Shown: piece by piece, positions 1 to 7,439 of the stretch
Numbering within the stretch: position 1 is the stretch's first letter
Layout: every line of letters begins with the position of its first letter
DNA from: Bacteroidota bacterium
Lineage (GTDB): Bacteria > Bacteroidota > Rhodothermia > Rhodothermales > Bin80
Assembly (NCBI GenBank): GCA_028873925.1
Contig: JAPPNA010000092.1
Location: 1-38,419 of the forward strand
Reading direction: 5' to 3'
Length of the DNA stretch: 38,419 bases
Translations under genes and position numbers: made by a program
The notes under the pieces: generated by a model
The model's input: only the letters and a program-made list of their open reading frames with translations
Database searches by the model: none
Told to the model about the DNA's origin: nothing

Positions 1-53
1 TCAATCCTTGGCGCAGATTCCGGGAGATTCCGAATCGTCATGAATAATCCGGG
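1..53. repeat. Left copy of 53-bp terminal inverted repeat (probable mobile-element end)
   Basis: These bases match the reverse complement of the last 53 bases of the window with a single mismatch at position 26. Similarity stops abruptly after CCGGG, where unique sequence begins. The likely reading is the inner edge of a multicopy insertion sequence or similar repeat at which the contig was broken. No transposase reading frame is visible inside the window, so the family cannot be named. Confidence 0.8.
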
Positions 54-362
54 ATTACTTGTTCTCAACTCTTGCGAATGTGCTCCCGCGTACATGGGTG
101 TCGCTGAGGCCTTGATCCCAAATTCTTCTCACGCAGTTAGCGAGCATATCCGAGTTGAGCGCTACTCCGCCGGGAGATGAGGACCGGATGCGCTTAGAGA
201 CGCTGCCTCAGCACGGGTACGACTATTGCGGCAGACCGGGCGGCTCAAATTCGTGCGCCCTCTCTACGGCACATTCCAAGTATGTACCGCGACCAACTTC
301 AGGGTGCCGCGTCACACAGGAATAAGCACAACGATGTGGAATACGTAGACACCAGACCGAGT
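54..362. other. Non-coding stretch between terminal repeat and first gene
   Basis: About 300 bases with no convincing gene. A short minus-strand frame (223-429) has no recognisable domain, no signal peptide and runs across the terminator hairpin, so it is taken as chance. I see no tRNA, promoter motif or further repeat here. Confidence 0.5.
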
Positions 363-398
363 GGACCGGGGCTGTGCTCACATAGCACAGCCCGGTCC
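363..398 (-). terminator. Strong hairpin after the T9SS-cargo gene, probable operon terminator
   Basis: GGACCGGGGCTGTGCT pairs with AGCACAGCCCGGTCC around the loop CACAT, giving a stem of about 15 pairs with one bulged G. It lies 40 bases past the stop codon of the last gene of the minus-strand operon. There is no clear U-tract on the minus strand, so it may instead act as an mRNA 3' stabilising hairpin. Confidence 0.6.
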
Positions 399-438
399 AG
401 TCATTGGCACACGCACTCTGTTCACGCAATCTCCAGCG

Positions 439-2505
439 CTACTTGATGAGAATCATGCGGTTCTGCACAATCTGCTGTCCGGCTGTCAGCCGGTAGAAAT
501 AGACTCCGCTGGCCAGCTGCGAACCGTCAAAGCGGATCCGGTAGGTGGCCGGTTGCTGCACCGCATCGACCAGCATGCTGACCCGGCGCCCCGTCACATC
601 ATACACCTCAAGTCGTACCGCCAAGGTCTGGTCAATGCCGTACTCAATGGTCGTAGTCGGATTGAACGGATTAGGATAATTGCCTTCAATCCAGATCTTC
701 TCCGGTACCTGATCGGTCTGCTCCACCGCCGTTCGCATGATGTACGGGTTGCGCTCAAAGGGTAGCGGCCCCGGACTCACCTTAAAAGTGGCGGCCGGCA
801 GATCATAGGAACTTGGCCAACTGCCATCCGCATTGCGCGTAATGAAATGCGTCCGATTACGTCCGGGAACCTGCGTATCAGAGCCGGACTCGTCCGTGTA
901 AGTCCCGCTCCGCCCGTAGAGATACTTGAAGGTGAGAATGTTGTACGACGGACCTGCGACCAGCCACGATCCCGTATAAATGCCGTCGAAATTATCATCG
1001 GTCAGTACCACACGGTCCAGCAGCGGAATGTCGTGGTCGGTTCCGTCAATGTGCTGCGTATGCGCCCAAATCGGATCCCCTAAACGAACGCTCACCGTGT
1101 CGCCGCCTATCGGATCAAAAGGCTGGGCGAGATTGATCAGCGCACTGTCCATATTGACGCTGAAATTGACGGTAACCGCTACCCCGGGTTGCAGCAGGTT
1201 CTGGGGCGTTACGTCATTGAAATAGGCCAGGTCCAGCAGCTGCTGCGCATCACCAGCAAACTGGAACCGCCGATTGATGCCGGTCAAGTGGCCCTCTTCC
1301 CACCCGCTGGGCGGCGGCACATTAAACTGATCCTGAAACCGCTCGTCGTTGAAATCCAGGAAATACTTGTAACCCAATTCCACGCCGGGAGGCCGGGTTA
1401 TCGGAACGGCCGCGGCGAAATTCGTGCCGCCCGGCTCTTTCGCCATGTAGCACAAGTCCGGCGTATTCTCCCGGCAGTTCTGCCAGTTGTTGAAATCGCC
1501 GAACACCCACAAGGTATCCTGGCGCGCAGGGTCAAACAACCCCATGGTTTCAAAGGCCTCCAAGTTAACCCCAAACACGAGGTTGGACTCAACGGGTACC
1601 GTTGGATTGGGCTTCGTATCCCCGTAATAGACCCAGTGCAGGGTGGTATCCTGCATCGGTACGGTGAACATTCTGTTGCCATCCAGGCTACCCTCTTCCC
1701 ACGCGGTAGCCGGATCACCGCCGGAAACCGTCTCCAAGACAAACTTGTATTGCTGGTCCATTCCCGCCAGCTCGGCCGGGTAATAGCCTACCCCCGAGTA
1801 CACGCGCCAGCCCGGAGCCGAATCACTGGTGGACTCACGCTCAAGTACGACATCCGAAGTTCCCCAGTCAATGGGCCCCGTCATGCTGGAATCAGCGCTG
1901 ATTAGCCGCGCGCCACGGACTCCCATAAACTGATTGGGCATGTCCATCATCGGGTCGTATCCGTCGTCCACGGACTCCTGACCGTACATGGCTACGCGGA
2001 ACCAGACACCGATGGAGTCCTCTTTGGACTCAAACGGGCGCCAATCATAACCACGCGGACCGGTCGTGCCACGCCACTCGCTTTGCCCATCAAAATAGTG
2101 TATCGCGAGCGTCGTATCCCCCGTTCCCGGCGAAATGACCGGATTGGGGTCGGATTCCCATCCGTTGAGGCCCGAATCCTGCGTCTGCTGTGAATAGAAT
2201 TTGAACGTCAGCTCCGTGGTGTCCGCAATCTGGAACTGGACCTGCCAGTAATCACCGCCCACATTGGTCGGCTCCAGCGTACTGGCCTCACTCCAGTCAA
2301 TGACATTGCCGTCAGCCAAGGTGACCGGGGCCATGCCCTTGACAGCCCCCCGCACCTCAATCATATCCATCGTGCTGGTCGTGTCCGCCACGGTGGCCAT
2401 GTTCAAATTAAGCGTAACTGTACGCGCCATCTGAGCCTGCGCCGTTGACGCACACAGCCACACCCCTGCAAAGAGCGGCAGGAATCTGGTAAAAAGTGTT
2501 CTCAT
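439..2505 (-). CDS. Secreted multi-domain protein with T9SS type A sorting domain
   Basis: A 688-aa exported protein. Residues 1-24 form a signal peptide ending in AQA. Four similar segments follow (about 28-140, 165-295, 308-430 and 442-560). They share a V-x-F/N-x-V-N-M type opening strand, and the first three also share a closing aromatic stretch (IHYFDGQ, WVYYGDT, LAYFNDV). Segment three contains VFGDFNNWQ, which recalls starch-binding or AMPK-type sandwich domains, so carbohydrate binding is possible but unproven. Residues 603-688 are a classic T9SS C-terminal domain with NYPNPFNPTTTIEY and the ending SGVYFYRL. The protein should therefore cross the outer membrane by T9SS and stay on the surface or be released. 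It is the last gene of the minus-strand operon, 65 bases after the PorV-family gene. The ATG start gives a well-formed signal peptide. No catalytic motif was seen. Confidence 0.88.
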   Translation of the reverse strand: MRTLFTRFLPLFAGVWLCASTAQAQMARTVTLNLNMATVADTTSTMDMIEVRGAVKGMAPVTLADGNVIDWSEASTLEPTNVGGDYWQVQFQIADTTELTFKFYSQQTQDSGLNGWESDPNPVISPGTGDTTLAIHYFDGQSEWRGTTGPRGYDWRPFESKEDSIGVWFRVAMYGQESVDDGYDPMMDMPNQFMGVRGARLISADSSMTGPIDWGTSDVVLERESTSDSAPGWRVYSGVGYYPAELAGMDQQYKFVLETVSGGDPATAWEEGSLDGNRMFTVPMQDTTLHWVYYGDTKPNPTVPVESNLVFGVNLEAFETMGLFDPARQDTLWVFGDFNNWQNCRENTPDLCYMAKEPGGTNFAAAVPITRPPGVELGYKYFLDFNDERFQDQFNVPPPSGWEEGHLTGINRRFQFAGDAQQLLDLAYFNDVTPQNLLQPGVAVTVNFSVNMDSALINLAQPFDPIGGDTVSVRLGDPIWAHTQHIDGTDHDIPLLDRVVLTDDNFDGIYTGSWLVAGPSYNILTFKYLYGRSGTYTDESGSDTQVPGRNRTHFITRNADGSWPSSYDLPAATFKVSPGPLPFERNPYIMRTAVEQTDQVPEKIWIEGNYPNPFNPTTTIEYGIDQTLAVRLEVYDVTGRRVSMLVDAVQQPATYRIRFDGSQLASGVYFYRLTAGQQIVQNRMILIK

Positions 2506-2570
2506 TAAAATTCGTCTCGGTTAAACCAAACAAACCGCTAATGATAGCGAAATTTTCTTGAATGTGCAAA

Positions 2571-3605
2571 TCAAAAATGCACCGCCATGGCGACACGGCT
2601 GACACCGCCAAAGTACTCCTGATTCTCAAACGCATAGTCAATAGTCAGGCCGACCGCGGTAAAGTCATACCGCAAACCCGCACCCACGGTGAAAGATCGG
2701 ATGCTGTCCCGCAGAAACAGTTCGCTGTAGCCCGCTCGTACCTGTAACAGATCCCCCAGCAGCCCCATCTCAATCCCCGTGTTGACGAATTGCCGACTGT
2801 TGTTGGGGCTCAGCACATCCGCCGCTACCGTCAGGCGCATCGACTCAGTGCTGATCACCTCGGTGGCCAGCCCGATACGCATCATCAACGGCAGGCCGAA
2901 TCGCTCTGTTTTGAGATGCGCCCGGTTGCTCTCGTTATTGCCCCGATTGACGGGATCAATGTCGCTGACCACCAGCAGGTCATCCCCGGTCATCTGCATC
3001 TTAGTGCCGAAATTGGCTATGGATGCCCCCAATCGGATGCCGCGGAACGGTGTCACAAAGACAGTACCCACATCCAGGGCCAAACCCGTTGCAGAAGAGT
3101 GCCAGATCCGTTCGTTGAGCAGTTTGACTGTCGCGCCAAAGGCAAATCGGTCAGTCATCGCACGTCCCCAGGAAAGGCCCGCAGCATAGCTGGCCGCCCG
3201 GAAGGTTTCCCCGGTACCTTCCTGGTCCTCCACGGTCGTCACCAGCATGGACGGAGTCTGAAGGGCGGTCACCGACAGGCCGAATGTTCCGAGCCGGGTG
3301 GGTATGGCGGCCCCGGCAAAATTGAAGTTTATGCCTGCCAGCCAGGAAGCATGCTCCGCCATGAAGGAGGCCTGCTCCATCCTGCCCAGACCGGACGGAT
3401 TCCAGTACATCGAAGTTGCATCCGCCGTACTGGCTGCCACCGCCCCGCCCATGCCCGTGGCCCGCGCACCCACGGGAATGCTCAGAAACTCAGCCGCGGT
3501 CGTGCCCCTGCGTGTCACATCACGTGTCTCGCTGGCGAACTGCGCCGCCGCCCCGTGCGCCAGGCTCAGTGCCATTACCCCCAGCACCGCCGCTCTCTTT
3601 GTCAT
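2571..3605 (-). CDS. PorV/PorQ family outer-membrane barrel (UPF0164-like)
   Basis: A 344-aa protein with a signal peptide ending AHGAAAQ. The family signature region GARATGMGGAVAA is followed by MYWNPSGLGRM. The rest alternates beta strands and ends in an aromatic residue (MAVHF), as expected for an outer-membrane barrel of FadL type. PorV of the type IX system shuttles cargo carrying C-terminal domains, and PorQ relatives act in the attachment complex. This family also has many uncharacterised members, so the exact role is open. The stop of the upstream 1276-aa gene, an in-frame GTG (3608) and this ATG (3605) are packed as TAGTGATG, which indicates translational coupling. ATG is preferred, although the GTG would add one residue. 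Its position between two exported proteins with T9SS-like ends suggests it serves them. Confidence 0.85.
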   Translation of the reverse strand: MTKRAAVLGVMALSLAHGAAAQFASETRDVTRRGTTAAEFLSIPVGARATGMGGAVAASTADATSMYWNPSGLGRMEQASFMAEHASWLAGINFNFAGAAIPTRLGTFGLSVTALQTPSMLVTTVEDQEGTGETFRAASYAAGLSWGRAMTDRFAFGATVKLLNERIWHSSATGLALDVGTVFVTPFRGIRLGASIANFGTKMQMTGDDLLVVSDIDPVNRGNNESNRAHLKTERFGLPLMMRIGLATEVISTESMRLTVAADVLSPNNSRQFVNTGIEMGLLGDLLQVRAGYSELFLRDSIRSFTVGAGLRYDFTAVGLTIDYAFENQEYFGGVSRVAMAVHF

Positions 3606-3607
3606 CA

Positions 3608-6600
3608 CTATTTGATTATGGCGAAGGTGCCGGTAGTTTCGCCGAGTTCGGGAGCCTCAACATGATACAGGTAGATCCCGTACGACACCGTGAGCGCGTC
3701 GTCACTCTGCAGGTCCCAGTTCAGCGTGCCGTTCATCAGGTCCACGGCGGCAGAATTGCTGCCCTCATTGAGCTCCAAGCGCCGGATCAGCCGCCCGTTC
3801 ACGCTGAAAATCCGCACCGTGCACTGCGGAGGCAGATTGATAAACTTGATGACCCGCTCACCGCGACCGGTGGAAAAAGCATTCTGCGCCTCAAAACGAT
3901 TGGTGGCCACATATGGGTTCGGCACGACCCGGATGCGGGCCAGGAGCGAATCCGGATTGGATGTGTCAACGCTCGGCGCGACCGTGGTGAATTCAAATAC
4001 GTCCGTTGATAGGAACGGCTTGCGCGTGGTAATGACAGCGACATCGCCTTCCTTAGGATTGGATCGTCCCTCAATGGCGAAGTTCAGCCCAATACGCCAG
4101 GTGAACACGCTCTTGCCGGTGGGATCACCGGACTTGGGTTCCCGGATGACGATCAGGTCGGATTCACGTTTTTCCGGATCCGTACTGAAAGTGGCCGGCG
4201 TGGTGGCCCGATCCCCCACAAAATCCTCTCCGGTCAGGTCCCAGAAGGCATACTCCACTTCTACATCGCGCGTGCCGCCGGATCCATCCGGCTCCACCCG
4301 GAACACCCGCACATTCGTCGGCCGCGCTGGCAGAGACTTAAAGAATGTCACCTGCATCGCAGTGGACATACCCTGACCGCTCCCGACCACCTCCACGCGA
4401 TAATCGGCCGGGTTGCGCAGACCGCGGACAAAACCCGGTGAGTTGTACGGATCCAGGGCAATCGGGTACACCGATTCGTTGTTCCAGCCGCTGGCCGCCG
4501 TGTTCAACCGCACAAAATCCTCTGGAAAGAACATCAGCCTGAACCCGAGCGCATGGCCATCGTCGTCCAGCGGAGGAAACTCGCGCCCGATTCGAAAAGC
4601 ATCCGAACGGTCAATCAGCAGTCGGTCGGCATCCAGATCGATGAGCGAAAAGGTCCGGGTGGTCAGCGTGTCGGGCGCTACACGCGAGCCCGCAATCAAG
4701 GTGTCCTCAAAGGTGACCCGGAACCGGTTTCCATCCCGTATGGCGCGGGGGTCAACGATCTCGTAGGCGATGCGGCTGGAGGTAGACCCATGGACGCGCG
4801 GGAGGAATCCGTTAACGGTTTCCACATACGCATTCCGAAAACCGGACACCGGCGCGGTAGGGGTCACCACCACAACGTTCTGGCCGGTTTCAATGAAGCC
4901 ATCCGCACGCCTGCGAATGCGGATCGGTGTTTCCGTCGGCGAAATATTGGCCGTCGGGGCCCCGAAATCATACGCTGTTACCGCATAGAAGTAGGTGATT
5001 CCGTTGGTAACGGTCGAATCAACAAACACATGCGCCAGGCCATCGGTGCCTTCCCCTGCACTGCGGCGATCATCCCCCATATAAAAGCTGACCCCGTTAA
5101 CGGCGACCGGATGGAATCCTCCGATGCCGTCTATCAGGTCGAATTGCGCGATCGGCTTGCGGAAGGTGAGATTGCCGCGTCCGTCCGTAATGGATAACGC
5201 ATCCAGAAACGCCGGATCGGTCGCGCGATACACACGGTACCCCTCAAAATCGCGCGAGGGCAGCCCAATGGAGCGCAGGAATTCATCGTCGGACTCCTCA
5301 GACTTAGCATCCCAGTACAACGTCACACGCCCGTCACCCGGCACCGCGGTGACTTCCGGCGTGATGGGAGCCTGCGCAAACTGATAGTCCTCCTGGTAGG
5401 CATCCAGCGCGTTGTCCCGGCCGGAGAGCACTTCCTCCTGCCCGATCCCGAGAATCACCGCCAGCGAGATCCGCTCGGTTTGACCCGGCTGCAGCGGGAA
5501 CACGCCCGCGGAAACCGTCAGATCATTGTCGCCCGGATCCGGCTGCTCAGTATCAAAATCCCCCGGCAGCATGAAGTTGTAGAACAGGTATCGGTCGCTC
5601 ACACTGCCGATCGAGAGCGACTGCGCAGGGAACAGCCGCACATTCGTTATGCCAATCTGGTCGCCTTCGGATACGTCGGTAACGTCAATATTCTTTTCCC
5701 CGGGAAACGAGGTGCCGGTGCCGCTGGTAGGCACACCATCGCTGTCACCCGGATCTCCGCTGAAGGCTATGCCATCGAGTCCTGTATCATTCTGGAGTAC
5801 GTTCCAGTCGTTATCATTGTCAATGCCATCGGCCCGGCTTTCGTCAATCATTTCGTCGGTGCCCTCATCGATCCCCTCATCGATGGCCCCGTCCATATCG
5901 TTGTCCAGGCCATCCGCGTAGGCCTTGCCCAGATCTTCCGGCCCGACATCATAGAGAATTACAGGCGAATCCGGCACCCGGTAACGCCGAAAACGATCGG
6001 TTGCGGCTTCGTCCACCATAGCCTGCGTGACCGTGGGAGATCCAGGCTCGGACAGATAGGGATAGGCCGCAGTCGGCTCCACCGCGGAGTCATCATTATC
6101 AATGCCATCCTTGAAGGGCAGCCCCAAGGTTTCCCGGGTAACGTTGACCAGATGGACGAAGACCCGTCCATCCACCTGCTGCATCGGATCGGACTCCGGG
6201 AAGGGCGGCCACCTGAGCCACACATCGCCACTGGCTGCGCTGACCATGTCGGCGGTGACGACCGGTGCATTCTGCTCGCCGTCTTCGTCATTGTCAATGT
6301 AATCGGCGAATCCCACGCCGGTCTGGGTACCGAAAGGAATATGAACGGCCGTCTCATCAATCAGACCGTTGAGATTGTCGTCAATATTGTTCACCGGCAG
6401 CTCACCCGCCAGAAAGGACTCCTGCACAATGGGGCTGTTACACTCGCCGTTATTCAGCGGGCATTCGTCCGACACCGAGCCATCGCCATCGTTATCAATC
6501 CGGTCGGTGGCGTTGCCCGGGGTTTCCAGGTAGGCAATGCCCACCGTTCCGGCAGGATCGGAGCCGAAATTCTGATCCCCAATGCCATCCTCATCCGTCA

Positions 6601-7438
6601 TAAAGGCGATATCCTCGAGCAAATCGAAGAATATCACGTCATCGTTGCAGTCACCGGCCACGCAGTCAGCCAGCCACACGGCCATGCCGACCTTCTCCAG
6701 GTTCTCGGTGCCGTCATTTTTGACCCCGTAAATCAAGAACACCACATCATCAACCAGTATCTGCGTCCATGCCATAACGCGGGTTTCGATGACCAGTCCC
6801 AGCCCGTGCCGGGACGGGTCGGTTCCATCCGGCTGATAGCTGCCCCTGAACCGGTCATACTGGTCGTCCCCGGCTTTGAAGAAGAACTCCTGATCCGCGT
6901 TATAGATGTTCTTGCCAAAGAACCCGTTCCAGGAGCCTGACCAGCCGGGATCCACCGCATCCCCTGTCTTATCGGGCCAGAATGGAGGCCAGCTGTCCGG
7001 TTCATCGCTCTGAGCGATCCCAAAATCACTCCCGGCCGGATTGACGTAGCCGCCAATCGGCTCAAAGGTCCAGGACGTGTTGCCGCCGATCGTGTTGTTC
7101 CTGAAGTCGGCTACATTCATCAGCCACAGCGGTTCGCCGGCATCCGGCCCGGCATTGGCCTGGGTCTCCGCACCGACCCATAGCTGGGTCAGAGCCACAT
7201 ACCGCCGATTCGTGTTCTTGGGCCATTCATACCAGAAATCCGCCGGAGAGCCTGACTGTGCGGTCTGCGCCCAGTTGGTAATGGTTGCCCGGATGTTGTT
7301 GCCATCAATATCATCGCGCCGGCGTTCCAGTGGATCGACGCGCTCCTGACTGGGCACATGGTTGCGGTCAATCACGCCCTGGGCCCACACAGGGCCGCAG
7401 TACAGCCCGAGAACCGCCATAATCCACCAACTGCGCAT
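3608..7438 (-). CDS. Large exported protein with Asp/Asn repeats, FN3-like domain and T9SS-like C-terminus
   Basis: A 1276-aa protein with signal peptide residues 1-20 (ending VWAQ). Residues about 60-300 are rich in Trp, Tyr and Asp and match no domain I can name. Between about 312 and 546 there are six copies of an acidic motif such as RIDNDGDG, NIDDNLNG, YIDNDEDG and GLDNDMDGAIDE, resembling calcium-binding thrombospondin-3 or dockerin loops. A fibronectin type III-like segment (about 692-845) contains VTLYWDA and EGYRVYRA. The C-terminal 110 residues start with VVPNPYVATNRFEAQ and end GIYLYHVEAPELGETTG, a type A-like T9SS sorting domain. It starts one base after the receptor gene stop and ends overlapping the PorV-family start, so the three are co-translated. 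It may be a surface partner of the receptor; no enzyme motif was seen. Confidence 0.85.
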   Translation of the reverse strand: MRSWWIMAVLGLYCGPVWAQGVIDRNHVPSQERVDPLERRRDDIDGNNIRATITNWAQTAQSGSPADFWYEWPKNTNRRYVALTQLWVGAETQANAGPDAGEPLWLMNVADFRNNTIGGNTSWTFEPIGGYVNPAGSDFGIAQSDEPDSWPPFWPDKTGDAVDPGWSGSWNGFFGKNIYNADQEFFFKAGDDQYDRFRGSYQPDGTDPSRHGLGLVIETRVMAWTQILVDDVVFLIYGVKNDGTENLEKVGMAVWLADCVAGDCNDDVIFFDLLEDIAFMTDEDGIGDQNFGSDPAGTVGIAYLETPGNATDRIDNDGDGSVSDECPLNNGECNSPIVQESFLAGELPVNNIDDNLNGLIDETAVHIPFGTQTGVGFADYIDNDEDGEQNAPVVTADMVSAASGDVWLRWPPFPESDPMQQVDGRVFVHLVNVTRETLGLPFKDGIDNDDSAVEPTAAYPYLSEPGSPTVTQAMVDEAATDRFRRYRVPDSPVILYDVGPEDLGKAYADGLDNDMDGAIDEGIDEGTDEMIDESRADGIDNDNDWNVLQNDTGLDGIAFSGDPGDSDGVPTSGTGTSFPGEKNIDVTDVSEGDQIGITNVRLFPAQSLSIGSVSDRYLFYNFMLPGDFDTEQPDPGDNDLTVSAGVFPLQPGQTERISLAVILGIGQEEVLSGRDNALDAYQEDYQFAQAPITPEVTAVPGDGRVTLYWDAKSEESDDEFLRSIGLPSRDFEGYRVYRATDPAFLDALSITDGRGNLTFRKPIAQFDLIDGIGGFHPVAVNGVSFYMGDDRRSAGEGTDGLAHVFVDSTVTNGITYFYAVTAYDFGAPTANISPTETPIRIRRRADGFIETGQNVVVVTPTAPVSGFRNAYVETVNGFLPRVHGSTSSRIAYEIVDPRAIRDGNRFRVTFEDTLIAGSRVAPDTLTTRTFSLIDLDADRLLIDRSDAFRIGREFPPLDDDGHALGFRLMFFPEDFVRLNTAASGWNNESVYPIALDPYNSPGFVRGLRNPADYRVEVVGSGQGMSTAMQVTFFKSLPARPTNVRVFRVEPDGSGGTRDVEVEYAFWDLTGEDFVGDRATTPATFSTDPEKRESDLIVIREPKSGDPTGKSVFTWRIGLNFAIEGRSNPKEGDVAVITTRKPFLSTDVFEFTTVAPSVDTSNPDSLLARIRVVPNPYVATNRFEAQNAFSTGRGERVIKFINLPPQCTVRIFSVNGRLIRRLELNEGSNSAAVDLMNGTLNWDLQSDDALTVSYGIYLYHVEAPELGETTGTFAIIK

Positions 7439-7439
7439 G

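Noticed and set aside
223-429. 68-aa minus-strand frame near the left end
   Set aside because: No domain or signal, and it crosses the strong terminator hairpin.
5480-6940. Plus-strand frame of 486 aa
   Set aside because: It lies opposite the 1276-aa exported protein; its composition mirrors that gene and it has no domain or start signal.
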